A DNA stretch of 64,000 nt from Pollutimonas nitritireducens (GCF_002849615.1 NZ_PDNV01000008.1:124001-188000); one strand, 5' to 3'. Shown: positions 51,985-61,682, numbered from the stretch's first letter. Made by a program: numbers and translations. The notes: generated from the sequence alone by a model not told the origin.

Positions 51985-52968
51985 TTACTGAGTCCGAACT
52001 GTCAGAATCACCGACCCCAGCCGCGATCTGGACTCCAGTTCACGATGAGCCTGCGCGGCATGAGCAAGGTCGAAGGTGGTGATATGTTCGGGCCGCAGTA
52101 TCCGGTCGCCCAGCATGTTGAATAACGCTGCAACGGCCGTGTGCAACTTCTGGGTCGTTCTCAGGTGCAGAAATACGCTGGGTCGTGACAGGGAGTTGGA
52201 CTTGGGGAATAGTGCCGCCACATCGAACGGCGGCACGGGACCCGAGGCCTGACCGAAGTTGGCGAGATGACCGCAGGGCCCCAGGCATGCCAACGAGCCC
52301 ATGAATGTGTCCTTGCCCACCGCGTCGTATGCCACGTGCACGCCTTCACCGCGCGTGATCTCGTGCACCCGAGCCACGAAATCCTCCCGTCTGTACTGAA
52401 TGACATACTCGCATCCTTGGCCGCGTGCAAGCTCCATCTTATGGTCCGAACCCACTGTGCCGATAACACGGGCGCCCAAATGGCTGGCCCACTGACTAAG
52501 CAGGGTACCGACGCCCCCCGTGGCGGCATGTACGAGCACCCAGTCACCCGCCTGGACGGCATACACCTCATGCAGCAGCACCCACGCCGTCAGGCCCTTG
52601 AGCAGGGTGGCGGCGACGACCGCGTCGTCGATACCCTCCGGAATCAGGATCGCCTCTGCAGCGGGCAGTACACGTTCTTCCGAATATGCCCCATAGCCTC
52701 GGTGTATATAGGCGACGCGGTCCCCAATATTCAGGTGTTCGACGCCGCGTCCCACTTCGGTAATGATGCCGACGCCTTCAATGCCGGGGATGCCGGGAAG
52801 TGCAAGGGTGTGATACAAGCCTGATCGAACATAAATATCATGAAAATTGACGCCAACAGCGGTGTGCCGGATCCGGATCTCCCCTGGCTGTGGGCGGGCG
52901 ACAATGACCGGTTCGAATATCAGATTCCCGGCGGGGCCGGCTTCATGCAAGACGATGGCTGAAGGCAT
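51985..52968 (-). CDS. qor: Quinone oxidoreductase (Qor-type, NADPH-dependent)
   Basis: 327 aa MDR protein. The N-domain HTAVGVNFHDIYVRSGLYHT and PGIPGIEGVGIITEVG match Qor closely; the cofactor motif is VHAATGGVGTLLSQWASHLG. There are no zinc-binding Cys, as in Qor. It reduces quinones by one electron, or enones, with NADPH. It is convergent with the Bug gene before it (39-bp gap) and divergent from the CoA-transferase unit after it. No operon partner, so a specific role in the neighbouring pathways is doubtful. Confidence 0.88.
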   Translation of the reverse strand: MPSAIVLHEAGPAGNLIFEPVIVARPQPGEIRIRHTAVGVNFHDIYVRSGLYHTLALPGIPGIEGVGIITEVGRGVEHLNIGDRVAYIHRGYGAYSEERVLPAAEAILIPEGIDDAVVAATLLKGLTAWVLLHEVYAVQAGDWVLVHAATGGVGTLLSQWASHLGARVIGTVGSDHKMELARGQGCEYVIQYRREDFVARVHEITRGEGVHVAYDAVGKDTFMGSLACLGPCGHLANFGQASGPVPPFDVAALFPKSNSLSRPSVFLHLRTTQKLHTAVAALFNMLGDRILRPEHITTFDLAHAAQAHRELESRSRLGSVILTVRTQ

Positions 52969-53141
52969 ATCAATTTAATCCGTGAAAGATCTGTCCATTA
53001 ATAGCACGGAACCGTCCAACTTCCCAAGCGCCCCCTACTATGCCGCCCCGTACGACACAGCCGAACGCCCTGTTCGTCGATTTGAACTGGCCTGCACGCG
53101 CCCGGATTCGTAGACTAGCGTTCTGTCTGAATGAGGTGCCT

Positions 53142-54326
53142 ATGATTGAACAAGCGTTGAATGGCGTGCGGGTGATCGACCTATCGCGCATCCTGGCCGG
53201 CCCGTGGTGTACTCAGAATCTGGCCGACCTGGGCGCCGAGGTGATCAAGATTGAGCGGCCGGGGACGGGCGACGACACAAGACGTTGGGGGCCGCCCTTC
53301 ATGATGTCCAACGACGGCAGCGAGCGCACATCGGCCTACTTCATGTGCTGCAATCGCAACAAAAAGTCCGTATGCCTGGATTTCAAGAACGAAGATGACC
53401 GGCAGAAGTTGATGCAGTTGCTTCGTACGGCCGACGTTGTCGTTGAGAACTATCGCGTGGGCACGCTGAAAAAATATGGCCTGGACTACGAAAGCATTCG
53501 GACGCTGAATCCTGCCGTCATCTACCTATCGATTACCGGCTATGGCCAGGACGGTCCCAAGGCGGAGCGTCCTGGTTACGACTACATTTTCCAGGGTCTG
53601 GGCGGATTAATGAGCTATACCGGACGCGCCGATGGCGAGCCTGGGGCCGGACCTTTGCGCGCCGGGGTGGCGGTGGTGGATGTAACCACCGGCATGTATG
53701 CGACATCGGCGGTGCTGGCCGCTCTGTTTCAACGCAGCAAGACCGGTCGCGGCGGCTATCTGGATATTGCGCTGCTGGACGTCGCCGTCGCCATGAATGC
53801 CAACCAGGCCTCGAATTTCTTGGTGTCGGGCAGCCCGCCCGAACGCAGCGGGAATGCGCATCCGAATCTGGCGCCCTATGAAGTGTTCCAGGCTTCGGAT
53901 GGTCACTTCATTCTGGCGGTGGGCAACGACGAGCAGTTTGCGCGACTGTGCCTGATGATTGATCAGCCGCACTGGGCGCATGATCCGAAGTTCTGCAGCA
54001 ATGCGAACAGGTTGGCGAACCTGACCGAACTACGCGGCATCCTGGCCGGCGCATTTCTTGACGCACCGCGCGAATACTGGGGTCGCCAGCTGCAGGCCCG
54101 GGGCATTTCCTGGGGCACCGTCAACAGCCTGGATGAAGTGTTCAAAGATGAACAAGTCATCCATCGGGAAATGTTGCGCACCACCTACCACCGCGACTAC
54201 GGCGATATGCCGGTCGTGCGCAACCCCATGCTGTCTGATCCGCAATCACGCGGCGCACCCATCAAGTCGGTCCCGCAGCTCGGCGAACACACCGACGAAG
54301 TGCTCGCGTCCCTATCAAAGACGTAA
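53142..54326 (+). CDS. CaiB/BaiF-type (family III) CoA-transferase
   Basis: 394 aa from ATG 53142, with TGAGGTGCC upstream; the frame runs back to 53040 without Shine-Dalgarno support. It shows GVRVIDLSRILAGPWCTQ, GAEVIKIERPGTGDDTR, the catalytic Asp in RPGYDYIFQGLGGLM, MLRTTYHRDYGDMPVVRNP and LGEHTDEVLA. It is close in type to the CoA-transferase at 3737-4936. Genes for a Bug receptor, an enoyl-CoA hydratase and a LysR protein follow, forming a compact uptake, activation and hydration unit. Confidence 0.93.
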   Translation: MIEQALNGVRVIDLSRILAGPWCTQNLADLGAEVIKIERPGTGDDTRRWGPPFMMSNDGSERTSAYFMCCNRNKKSVCLDFKNEDDRQKLMQLLRTADVVVENYRVGTLKKYGLDYESIRTLNPAVIYLSITGYGQDGPKAERPGYDYIFQGLGGLMSYTGRADGEPGAGPLRAGVAVVDVTTGMYATSAVLAALFQRSKTGRGGYLDIALLDVAVAMNANQASNFLVSGSPPERSGNAHPNLAPYEVFQASDGHFILAVGNDEQFARLCLMIDQPHWAHDPKFCSNANRLANLTELRGILAGAFLDAPREYWGRQLQARGISWGTVNSLDEVFKDEQVIHREMLRTTYHRDYGDMPVVRNPMLSDPQSRGAPIKSVPQLGEHTDEVLASLSKT

Positions 54327-54377
54327 ATACCACCATAACTAGATCATCAAAGCCATAAACCAAAAGGAGCGTGTCTC

Positions 54378-55346
54378 ATGTTCAAGAAAATAAGCTACTA
54401 CACCCTTATCGCCACACTGTGCGCGACCCCCGCCGCCGTGATGGCCGCTTACCCCGAAAAACCGGTCCAGTTCATCGTGCCTTATGCGCCCGGTGGCACT
54501 ACCGACCTGATTGCGCGCATCGTTGCTCCCAAGCTCGGCGAGGCACTTGGGCAGCCTGTCGTCATCATCAATAAGCCCGGCGCAGGCGGCGCCCTGGGCA
54601 GTGCTTATGCCGCCAAGGAACGACCCGACGGCTACACCATCGTCATGGCTGTGGAAAGCTCACATGCGGTGAATCCCAGCGTGCAGAAAAATCCCAGCTA
54701 CGATCCGTCGAAAGACTTCGCGCCGATCAGCAATCTGGCCAATGTGCTGGGCGTGCTCGATGTCAATGCTAAATCCGACATCAAGACCTTCGATCAACTG
54801 ATCACGGCACTGAAGAAAAATCCCGGCGAAATGGCTTACGGTTCATCGGGAAACGGCGGATACAGCCACTTGTTCGGCCAACGCTTCCTGTCGATCACCG
54901 GAACCGAAATATTGCATGTGCCGTACAAGGGCCTGGGGCCGGCAATGATCGATCTGCTGGCAGGACAGATACAGGTGGTGTTCGACAACCTGCCTTCGTC
55001 TGCCGGCCAGATCCAGGCCGGTAAAGTGCGTGCTCTGGCGGTCGCCGCACCGGAACGTGTCAAGAGCATGCCCGATGTACCCACCTACGCGGAAGTGGGC
55101 TACCCTCAGCTGAACACCCCGTCCTGGTTCGGACTGGCAGCGCCCGCCAATGTGCCCGAAGACATCCTGGAGACGCTGAATCAGGCCGTCAAGAAGGTGT
55201 TGCAGAATCCTGATGTCATCGCCCAGATTGAAAAGCAGGGGGCCGTGGCCGATTACACCACCCGCAGTGAATTCGCCAAGGTAATCAGGACGTCCAACGA
55301 ACAATGGCAAGAAGTCGTCAAGGCTATCAACTTCGAGAAACTGTAA
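54378..55346 (+). CDS. Bug/TctC-family periplasmic solute-binding protein
   Basis: 322 aa with a Sec signal (LIATLCATPAAVMAAYP). It shows PVQFIVPYAPGGTTDLIARI, GQPVVIINKPGAGGALGSA, DGYTIVMAVESS, SYDPSKDFAPISNL, HVPYKGLGPAMIDLLAGQI and MPDVPTYAEVGYPQL. AAAGGAGC precedes the ATG, 51 bp after the CoA-transferase. It should supply the acid activated by that enzyme. Confidence 0.93.
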   Translation: MFKKISYYTLIATLCATPAAVMAAYPEKPVQFIVPYAPGGTTDLIARIVAPKLGEALGQPVVIINKPGAGGALGSAYAAKERPDGYTIVMAVESSHAVNPSVQKNPSYDPSKDFAPISNLANVLGVLDVNAKSDIKTFDQLITALKKNPGEMAYGSSGNGGYSHLFGQRFLSITGTEILHVPYKGLGPAMIDLLAGQIQVVFDNLPSSAGQIQAGKVRALAVAAPERVKSMPDVPTYAEVGYPQLNTPSWFGLAAPANVPEDILETLNQAVKKVLQNPDVIAQIEKQGAVADYTTRSEFAKVIRTSNEQWQEVVKAINFEKL

Positions 55347-55382
55347 GCAAATTCGGGCTCTAGAACCCACCAGGAAACAGGA

Positions 55383-56171
55383 ATGGACTACGAAAACACT
55401 CACGCCACGCTGAACATTGCTCCCAACGGCGTAGGCACGCTGACGATCAGCAATGCAGGCAGCTTGAATATTCTGGGTACGCCGGTTATTGAAGGCCTGC
55501 TGGCCGCCCTCAGTCATGTCGCGCGTACGCCCGCCGTCCGTGTATTGATCATGCGCGGCGAAGGCGACAAGGCGTTCGTGGCAGGCGCGGACATCAAGGA
55601 AATGGCCGGTCTCGATCAGCAAAGCGCGGCCGCCTTTATCGAGAAGCTGCGCCAGTTGTGCGACGGCGTCCGCCTGCTGTCCATTCCGGTTATTGCGCGG
55701 ATTCCCGGCTGGACGCTGGGAGGCGGGCTGGAATTCGCTCTGGCGTGCGATCTGCGCATCGGGTCGACGGCCGCGCGCCTGGGAATGCCGGAAGTGCAGG
55801 TTGGCATCCCATCCATCATCCATGCCGCACTCATGCCGCGTCTTATCGGCAAGGCACGCAGTTCGTGGATGTTGCTCACGGGTGAAGTCGCCGATGCGCA
55901 GCAAGCACTGGCCTGGGGCCTGCTCGATCGCGTGGTCGATCCGGATCAGCTCGATACGGAAGTCGTACGCGTGGCCGATGGCCTAGCCCAACTTGGCACA
56001 CATGTACTGGCCCAGCAGAAGCGCCTGCTGCGCGAATGGGAAGATGAGCCGCTGGAAACCTCCATACGTAATGGTGTCAAGGAATTTGCCACGGCTTTCA
56101 CCACCGGGGAACCTCAGCGCTATATGAGCAGGTTTGTGGAAGAGAAGGCGCGCCGCGCCGCCGCAAAGTAA
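55383..56171 (+). CDS. Enoyl-CoA hydratase/isomerase family protein
   Basis: 262 aa crotonase-fold enzyme. It shows RGEGDKAFVAGADIKEMAGL and PGWTLGGGLEFALACDLRIG (oxyanion hole), then ARLGMPEVQVGIPSIIHAAL, whose Glu is at the second catalytic position; the first-position Glu expected nearer AGLDQ is less certain. It would hydrate an enoyl-CoA or isomerise it. CAGGAAACAG precedes the ATG, 36 bp after the Bug gene. It differs in type from the BadI/MenB-like protein near the window start. Confidence 0.9.
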   Translation: MDYENTHATLNIAPNGVGTLTISNAGSLNILGTPVIEGLLAALSHVARTPAVRVLIMRGEGDKAFVAGADIKEMAGLDQQSAAAFIEKLRQLCDGVRLLSIPVIARIPGWTLGGGLEFALACDLRIGSTAARLGMPEVQVGIPSIIHAALMPRLIGKARSSWMLLTGEVADAQQALAWGLLDRVVDPDQLDTEVVRVADGLAQLGTHVLAQQKRLLREWEDEPLETSIRNGVKEFATAFTTGEPQRYMSRFVEEKARRAAAK

Positions 56172-56246
56172 AGTCCGCTTGTTCCCTGTCCTGGCCAGCG
56201 TTATGCTGTGGGCCCTCCATACGTGGCTGCCACGGCGGGTGAATGC

Positions 56247-57182
56247 ATGCGATACGAACTGAAAGACCTGCGCCTGTTCAAGGCTATCGTCGACGCCCAG
56301 AACCTCTCGGCGGCGGCGTCCGCCATGTACATGACCGCATCGTCGGCCAGCTATCGCCTCAAGAACCTGGAATACGCAGTAGGTAGCGCACTATTCGACC
56401 GCACCCCGAAAGGCATGATGCTGACGCCGGCGGGCGAGGTTCTGCTGCGCCATACCCGCAAGCTGCTGGTCGATGTGGAAGTCATGCACAACGAGCTATG
56501 CGACTACTCACGCAATCTGAAAGGCAGTATCCGGCTGCTGGCAAACAGCAGTGCGCTCAACGGCTTCATCATACCCAGCCTGGCTCGATTCCTGGTTGCC
56601 AACACCAGCGTCAATGTGGACTTGCGGGAAAAAGACAGCTTGTCCATACCCGGCATGATCCAGGCCGGCGACGCTGACATAGGGGTGGTCGCAGGCTCTG
56701 CACGGTCGCGTTTTGAAGGCTTGCTTGCGGACCTGTATGCCATTGACCGGTTGGTCTGCGTCGCGCCCAATGATCATCCTGTGGTGGGGCATGCCAGCAT
56801 AACCTTGCGCGAAATGCTGCAGCATGACGTGGTCAGCGTGGATCGCAAAAGCAGCAATTTCGTATTCCTGGATGCCCAGGCCAAGCGCGATGGCCACGCC
56901 TTCAATGCCCGCGTACATGTCCAGGATTTCTCTTCCGTACTGTACCTGGTCGAGGCGCGGGTAGGACTCGCTATCGTGCCGCAAAGCGTCGCGCGCAACA
57001 GAATCAGGGAAGGACGCATACGGTCAGTCCCTATTGCGGAACCCTGGGCAGTGCGTCACCTCCACTTGCTTAGGCAGGACGACACGCTACAGAAGGGCCA
57101 GATACACGAGTTCGCACAGATTCTGCTTAATGACCCGGCGGTGGTGGCGGCACGTGTCTCCGAAATCGATCCGGCCATCTGA
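56247..57182 (+). CDS. LysR-family transcriptional regulator
   Basis: 311 aa from ATG 56247 with GGGTGA upstream; an in-frame codon at 56208 has no ribosome site. The winged helix reads LKDLRLFKAIVDAQNLSAAA and MTASSASYRLKNLEYAVGSA, followed by the effector domain (SALNGFIIPSLARFLVANTS, GDADIGVVAGSARSRFEG, LVCVAPNDHPVV, VEARVGLAIVPQSVAR). The SSASYRLKNLE recognition helix belongs to the branch often found with CaiB/Bug clusters. It is last in a plus-strand run with the CoA-transferase, Bug and hydratase genes and probably controls them. Confidence 0.92.
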   Translation: MRYELKDLRLFKAIVDAQNLSAAASAMYMTASSASYRLKNLEYAVGSALFDRTPKGMMLTPAGEVLLRHTRKLLVDVEVMHNELCDYSRNLKGSIRLLANSSALNGFIIPSLARFLVANTSVNVDLREKDSLSIPGMIQAGDADIGVVAGSARSRFEGLLADLYAIDRLVCVAPNDHPVVGHASITLREMLQHDVVSVDRKSSNFVFLDAQAKRDGHAFNARVHVQDFSSVLYLVEARVGLAIVPQSVARNRIREGRIRSVPIAEPWAVRHLHLLRQDDTLQKGQIHEFAQILLNDPAVVAARVSEIDPAI

Positions 57183-57354
57183 CAGCACGCGTGCCGGATA
57201 TCGCTACATCCTTACCCGATTTGCGTCGCCGCATCGGACATCAGTTATTATCCAGAAAGCTTGCATGACTGGCGCTGAAGATGGATACCCATCGGGGAGT
57301 GCAAGCGTTCAAAGCCGTGCGCCTGGGCATCCTTTTCTTTGACGGAGAACTACC

Positions 57355-57987
57355 ATGCCCGGCGCACCTGATCTCATTGCTTTCGCTCTCATCTCCCTGG
57401 CGATGGTCCTCACACCCGGACCAAACATGATTTATCTGATCTCACGCTCAATCTGCCAGGGTTGGCGCAGCGGACTGATTTCACTTGGGGGCATTGCTCT
57501 GGGCTTTGTCTTTTACATGACATCCGCCGCGCTGGGCATCACGACTCTGCTTATGGCGGTTCCCTTTGCCTACGACGCCTTGCGTTTCGCTGGCGCCATC
57601 TATTTGCTCTGGCTCGCATGGAATGCGGCACGCCCCGGTGGAGCCTCTCCTTTCCAGCTGCGTGATCTCCCACAAGACAGCCCGCGCAAACTGTTCATGA
57701 TGGGTTTTCTGACGAATCTGCTCAATCCCAAGTTTGCGGTGATGTACCTCTCCCTGCTGCCTCAATTCATAAGCCCCGAAAACGGCAGCGTCCTGATGCA
57801 GTCGCTTGTACTGGGTTGCACCCAAATCGGCATCAGTATCAGCGTCAATACGGTGATCGCCCTTGCAGCAGGCTCCATCGCCGGTTTCCTGATCCGTCGT
57901 CCGGCGTGGATGGCCGTTCAGCGCTGGCTTATGGCGACCGTCCTTGCAGGGCTGGCGGTAAAGATGATGACGGAAAGTCGGCGCTAG
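57355..57987 (+). CDS. LysE/RhtB-family amino-acid exporter
   Basis: 210 aa with six hydrophobic segments. The family signature is near the N-terminus: ALISLAMVLTPGPNMIYLIS, then GWRSGLISLGGIALGF and FMMGFLTNLLNPKFAVMYLS. These proteins export amino acids or small toxic analogues through the inner membrane. GGAG lies upstream of the ATG (GACGGAGAACTACC). It stands alone; no LysG-type regulator adjoins, since the preceding LysR gene faces the same way and belongs with the CoA-transferase set. Confidence 0.93.
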   Translation: MPGAPDLIAFALISLAMVLTPGPNMIYLISRSICQGWRSGLISLGGIALGFVFYMTSAALGITTLLMAVPFAYDALRFAGAIYLLWLAWNAARPGGASPFQLRDLPQDSPRKLFMMGFLTNLLNPKFAVMYLSLLPQFISPENGSVLMQSLVLGCTQIGISISVNTVIALAAGSIAGFLIRRPAWMAVQRWLMATVLAGLAVKMMTESRR

Positions 57988-58002
57988 GCGGCAGGAGTCC
58001 CT

Positions 58003-58020
58003 CATCTACACTGGTAGATG
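58003..58020. repeat. Short stem-loop CATCTAC-ACTG-GTAGATG
   Basis: A perfect 7-bp stem with a 4-base loop lies 16 bp after the LysE stop. No T-run follows, so it is at best a weak or Rho-assisted end for lysE transcription. Confidence 0.4.
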
Positions 58021-58105
58021 CTTAGCCCACTTCGGAAAAGGCGGCTGCTACACTCTCCGCGCCTCTCGGGGCATTGTTGCAGCTTACTAATCGGAGTCTT
58101 TCAGC

Positions 58106-59512
58106 ATGGCCAGCACTTTGGCGATCGTCGTTTCCCTATTGTTACTGATGTACCTGGCCTATCGAGGCATTACCGTATTGCTTCTGGCCCCACTCATGGC
58201 CGCATTGGCAGTCCTGCTCTCCGGCGAGATTGGCATCTACCTGCCCACCTACACTGATACGTTCATGAAGGCACTGGGCAATTATGTCATTCAATTCCTG
58301 CCCATCTTCCTGCTGGGTGCACTGTTCGGCCAGCTAATGGCGGACTCCGGCGCCGCACATACCATCTCACGCTGGATCGTCGACAAACTTGGCGACAAGC
58401 ATGCGATCGTGACGGTTGTGCTGGCTTGCGGCATCCTGACCTATGGGGGCGTATCGCTCTTCGTCGTCGCATTTGCCATCTATCCGATCGCCAAAGATCT
58501 TTTTCGCACGGCGGATATCCCGAAACGGTTGATACCGGCCACCATTGCGCTGGGCTCTTTCACTTTCACCATGACGGCCCTACCTGGCACTCCGGCCATT
58601 CAGAACGCGATCCCAATCCCCTACTACGGTACCAATGTATTTGCCGCCCCCGGCCTGGGAATCATCGCCGCCGCCATCATGCTGCTTGGTGGGCTCTGGT
58701 GGCTGCGCAGCCGGGCGAACCAAGCCCGCCTGGCTGGCGAGGGCTACGGTCAGCACGAGGATGATAACGACGATGCGACTAGCAAAGACGTGGACCGGGG
58801 CGCACTGGCTCACATGCAGCTAGTCCTGGCCGTCCTGCCCCTTGTCCTTGTCATTGGTGTAAACGGGTTATTCACCTATGTGGTGTTTCCGCGCACGGAC
58901 ATGAGCTTTGTAACCGACCACTTCCCGCATATAACGCCCGCCAAGGTGATCGGACTGTGGTCGCTCATCATTGCCCTTACTGTGGCGTGTGCAACACTTA
59001 TCGTCTCCCGCCTGGGTCACTGGACCGACTTGCGCGGGACCGTCAACAAGGGCGTATATGGTTTCATGCTGCCGCTGTTCAACACCGCTTCCGAAGTCGG
59101 CTATGGTGCTGTCATCGCGGGCTTGGCGGGTTTCGTCATCATCCGCGATGCTGTGCTCAATGTGACCCCTGGCAATCCTCTGATCTCCGAAGCCATCGCC
59201 ATGAATGTCCTGGCGGGCATCACCGGCTCGTCATCGGGTGGCCTGAGCATTGCGCTACAGACACTCGGCCCGGACTACTTGAGGATGGCGCTGGCGGCCG
59301 GCATCGACCCAGCGCTGATGCACCGGGTGGCCGTCATGGCGGCCGGGGGCTTTGATACATTGCCCCATTGTGGCGCCATCATTACACTGCTGGCCATCTG
59401 CAAACTCAACCACCGTCAATCCTATCTAAACATCGCTGCGGTAACGATGGGTGTCCCGATGGTTGCGTTGATATCCGTAATTGCGTTGGGCACATTTTTC
59501 GGCAGTTTCTGA
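58106..59512 (+). CDS. GntP-family carboxylate permease
   Basis: 468 aa, very hydrophobic, about 12-13 spans. It has GntP features: LPIFLLGALFGQLMADSGAA, LACGILTYGGVSLFVVAF, LPGTPAIQNAIPIPYYGTN, GNPLISEAIAMNVLAGITGS and HRVAVMAAGGFDTLPHCGA. GntP carriers import gluconate, glycerate, hydroxybutyrate-type or similar acids with protons. A hydrophilic, acidic loop (GQHEDDNDDATSKDVDRGA) lies in the middle. GGAGTC lies upstream of the ATG. No kinase or dehydrogenase is adjacent, so the substrate is open. Confidence 0.9.
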   Translation: MASTLAIVVSLLLLMYLAYRGITVLLLAPLMAALAVLLSGEIGIYLPTYTDTFMKALGNYVIQFLPIFLLGALFGQLMADSGAAHTISRWIVDKLGDKHAIVTVVLACGILTYGGVSLFVVAFAIYPIAKDLFRTADIPKRLIPATIALGSFTFTMTALPGTPAIQNAIPIPYYGTNVFAAPGLGIIAAAIMLLGGLWWLRSRANQARLAGEGYGQHEDDNDDATSKDVDRGALAHMQLVLAVLPLVLVIGVNGLFTYVVFPRTDMSFVTDHFPHITPAKVIGLWSLIIALTVACATLIVSRLGHWTDLRGTVNKGVYGFMLPLFNTASEVGYGAVIAGLAGFVIIRDAVLNVTPGNPLISEAIAMNVLAGITGSSSGGLSIALQTLGPDYLRMALAAGIDPALMHRVAVMAAGGFDTLPHCGAIITLLAICKLNHRQSYLNIAAVTMGVPMVALISVIALGTFFGSF

Positions 59513-59780
59513 GACGTCCCGCCGATGCAGTGTGCAGCGCGTATCGCCACGGGAATGCGAGGAGCGTCGACAACGCCGCATCCTCCTGAAACGACTGAAC
59601 GCGGCCTCGACCGTGGAGCTTGAAACGCGTCCCGAATTGATCACGGATCTGATACCCGACTCGGGGTTGGGTGTCTGTGAACAAGTCCGGAAACCCGGAC
59701 TGGGCGTATCCGTTTACGGTCCCGTATACTGCTGGCTACAGAAATCCGTAGGCCCTCTTAACATTTCCAGGTCGAGTGCA

Positions 59781-60167
59781 ATGCAATCTGAAAACCATCA
59801 CATCATTACACCGGCCCCGGGCACCACTAACTCCTCAAACAACGACGAACGGCTCAAGTCGTTCAAGAATTACACCATGGTCGTTTACGGTCTGTACGCC
59901 TTAGGCCTGTTCCTGGGCGGCGTACCAACGGTCATCGGCCTGATTGTGGCGTACCTCAAGCGCAATGAATATTCTGGAACCATCTACGCCGAACACATGC
60001 GTTTCTTGATCCGTACGTTCTGGTATGGCGTGCTATGGTCCGTGGTCGCACTGATATTGGCAATGGTGTACATCGGTTTCATCGTCATGTTTGCCGTTGG
60101 AATTTGGTATATCTACCGTATCGTACGCGGCTTTCTGTGCCTTAACGATGGCAAGGGCATTTGGTAG
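59781..60167 (+). CDS. Small inner-membrane protein, DUF4870-like in layout
   Basis: 128 aa from ATG 59781; the open frame starts earlier, at 59481, but that part is not membrane-like. A polar head (APGTTNSSNNDERLKSF) is followed by VYGLYALGLFLGGVPTVIGL, a basic loop (VAYLKRNEYSG), and VLWSVVALILAMVYIGFIVM, then YRIVRGFLCLNDGKGIW. The pattern of two to three spans and a basic loop between them is seen in conserved small proteins of Bordetella-like bacteria. Function is unknown. TATACT at 59725-59730 could be a -10 box. Confidence 0.75.
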   Translation: MQSENHHIITPAPGTTNSSNNDERLKSFKNYTMVVYGLYALGLFLGGVPTVIGLIVAYLKRNEYSGTIYAEHMRFLIRTFWYGVLWSVVALILAMVYIGFIVMFAVGIWYIYRIVRGFLCLNDGKGIW

Positions 60168-60215
60168 CGCTCGCGCGTTTCCTGCCTGGTCGCATCCTCC
60201 ATCGCGAAATCGGGT

Positions 60216-60731
60216 TTACCGGAATGCCGCGGCCTCCAGATTCTGCGCGTGCTGGAGATGTTGTTGCAGCGTTTCCAGCGTCTTGCCGGCAAATGCCTTG
60301 ATCTCCTCGTCATCTGCTTTTTCATACGCCTCGGTGAATAGCATCACGGCATGTTTGTGCGCTTGAATGGCCACATGTTCGACATATCTCTTGTCAAAAT
60401 CTGGACCCGTTTCTTGTTGTAGCGCATCCAGCGTATCCCGGCGGTCCCCTTCGAGGTTGATCGACAATTCAATCTTCCGTGCAAAGGCGAGGCTCTTCAG
60501 GTCGCCATCTATTTTCTCGTGCTCCACCAACATCATCCGTGCAAATTCCTTGATGCGTTCCTGCCCTGCCGCCTGTATGGCCAACTGACTGGCCTGCATT
60601 TCAAAAAGCCCGGAATTCGCCGCCTCTTTCAGGAAGCGGGCGTCCCGTTCGCTCGCATTGCCAACCTGGGCATTGACCGTTGACGCCGCGGCAAGAGCCA
60701 GTGAGAAAAGCAGGTGTGCAAGGTATTTCAC
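60216..60731 (-). CDS. DUF4142 (ferritin-like helical) exported protein
   Basis: 171 aa with a signal peptide (HLLFSLALAAASTVNAQ). The body is an alpha-helical bundle with the DUF4142 pattern: DARFLKEAANSGLFEMQASQ, EFARMMLVEHEKIDGDLKSL, YVEHVAIQAHKHAVMLFTEA and LETLQQHLQHAQNLE. Members are periplasmic or outer-membrane proteins of unknown function, often induced by stress. It is convergent with the small membrane protein gene, 48 bp apart. Confidence 0.88.
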   Translation of the reverse strand: MKYLAHLLFSLALAAASTVNAQVGNASERDARFLKEAANSGLFEMQASQLAIQAAGQERIKEFARMMLVEHEKIDGDLKSLAFARKIELSINLEGDRRDTLDALQQETGPDFDKRYVEHVAIQAHKHAVMLFTEAYEKADDEEIKAFAGKTLETLQQHLQHAQNLEAAAFR

Positions 60732-60836
60732 GTAGTACTCCTGAACGCCCGGACCTGCCGGACAACGATAACGCGCAGCAAGTGGCTTGCCCGATGTCCA
60801 TCCCTATCGCATCCTGCACCGGGACCCTTGGCCCAG

Positions 60837-61574
60837 CTATGCCTGCCGAATGAGCGTGGTGGAGAATGTGTACCGGCCCGCGGGATGGTAGGACACCGAT
60901 GCGGCAACGAGATCCCTGGCTGCATCACGATACTGCCGCCGTATGAACAGACCGGGCGTATCGGGTTCCACCTTTAGAATTTTTGCGATAGATGATGGCA
61001 TAGCACATGCAGTGATGTCCTGTTCCACTGACACAATGCGACGTCCATATTTCTCTTCGATCAGTTCGGAGATCAGCCGGTCCGGTGTCTCTTGGACGAC
61101 TTTCTTTATTCCACTGTATTGAGGGTCGACATAGACATCGGTCCAGACGATGGGGTTTCCATCTTCTCCGTGACGGGTTGAGCTGAACCGCAGCCAGCGC
61201 GTACCCCCGCCTACACCCAGGATCTGCGCCAGGTCGACATCAACCACCACTTGCTTGACCGTGTGCAATTGCCTTGGCGTGGTGGCCGCCAGATAAATGA
61301 GGTCTTCAAGCGAAGTCAGCGACTGGTTGAAACCGGCGCCGGCCTTCTTGGCTTTTACGATCGTTCCACTCCCCCGCCGCCGCACAACCAGTCCTGCGTC
61401 CTGCAACTGGCGCAGGGCCGCACGGACGGTATGCCGGCTTGTATCGAACTCCACCATCAGCTCTTTTTCGGTGGGCATCAGGGCACCTAGGGGATAACGA
61501 CCGTCGGCGATGCGACGCGCCAGGATTTCTGAGACTTTGGTATAGCGAATGGCTGTCATGACAGGGATGAACAT
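60837..61574 (-). CDS. GntR-family regulator, HutC/UTRA subfamily
   Basis: About 240-245 aa. The winged helix reads ILARRIADGRYPLGALMPTE, TSRHTVRAALRQLQDAGLVV and RRRGSGTIV. The UTRA ligand domain follows (TRWLRFSSTRHGEDGNPIVW, DVYVDPQYSG, RRIVSVEQDITACAMPSSIA, LFIRRQYRDAARDLVAASVS). HutC-type proteins repress catabolic genes until a small effector binds. ATG 61559 gives the more typical N-terminus (TAIRYTKVSEILARR); ATG 61574 is also possible, and neither has a good ribosome site. It is divergent from the lyase/Bug unit. Confidence 0.9.
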   Translation of the reverse strand: MFIPVMTAIRYTKVSEILARRIADGRYPLGALMPTEKELMVEFDTSRHTVRAALRQLQDAGLVVRRRGSGTIVKAKKAGAGFNQSLTSLEDLIYLAATTPRQLHTVKQVVVDVDLAQILGVGGGTRWLRFSSTRHGEDGNPIVWTDVYVDPQYSGIKKVVQETPDRLISELIEEKYGRRIVSVEQDITACAMPSSIAKILKVEPDTPGLFIRRQYRDAARDLVAASVSYHPAGRYTFSTTLIRQA

Positions 61575-61652
61575 TGAGTTGCGCCGATTTTAGCCTGTAT
61601 GAAGCCAGAAACCACGGCGATCGTGCCAGTCCGACAACTTTCCGAAAGTGCA

Positions 61653-61682
61653 TTGACATCTGAACATCTCCCGAACTAATAT
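61653..61682 (+). promoter_or_regulatory. Sigma-70 promoter of the lyase/Bug unit
   Basis: TTGACA (61653-61658), an 18-bp spacer and TAATAT (61677-61682) form a near-consensus promoter that would start transcription around 61689-61690, about 26 nt before the lyase ATG. The -35 box is a perfect match. Confidence 0.7.

Noticed and set aside
54843-55904. 353-codon minus-strand frame over the Bug and hydratase genes
   Set aside because: Crosses two well-supported plus-strand genes and has no recognisable domain.
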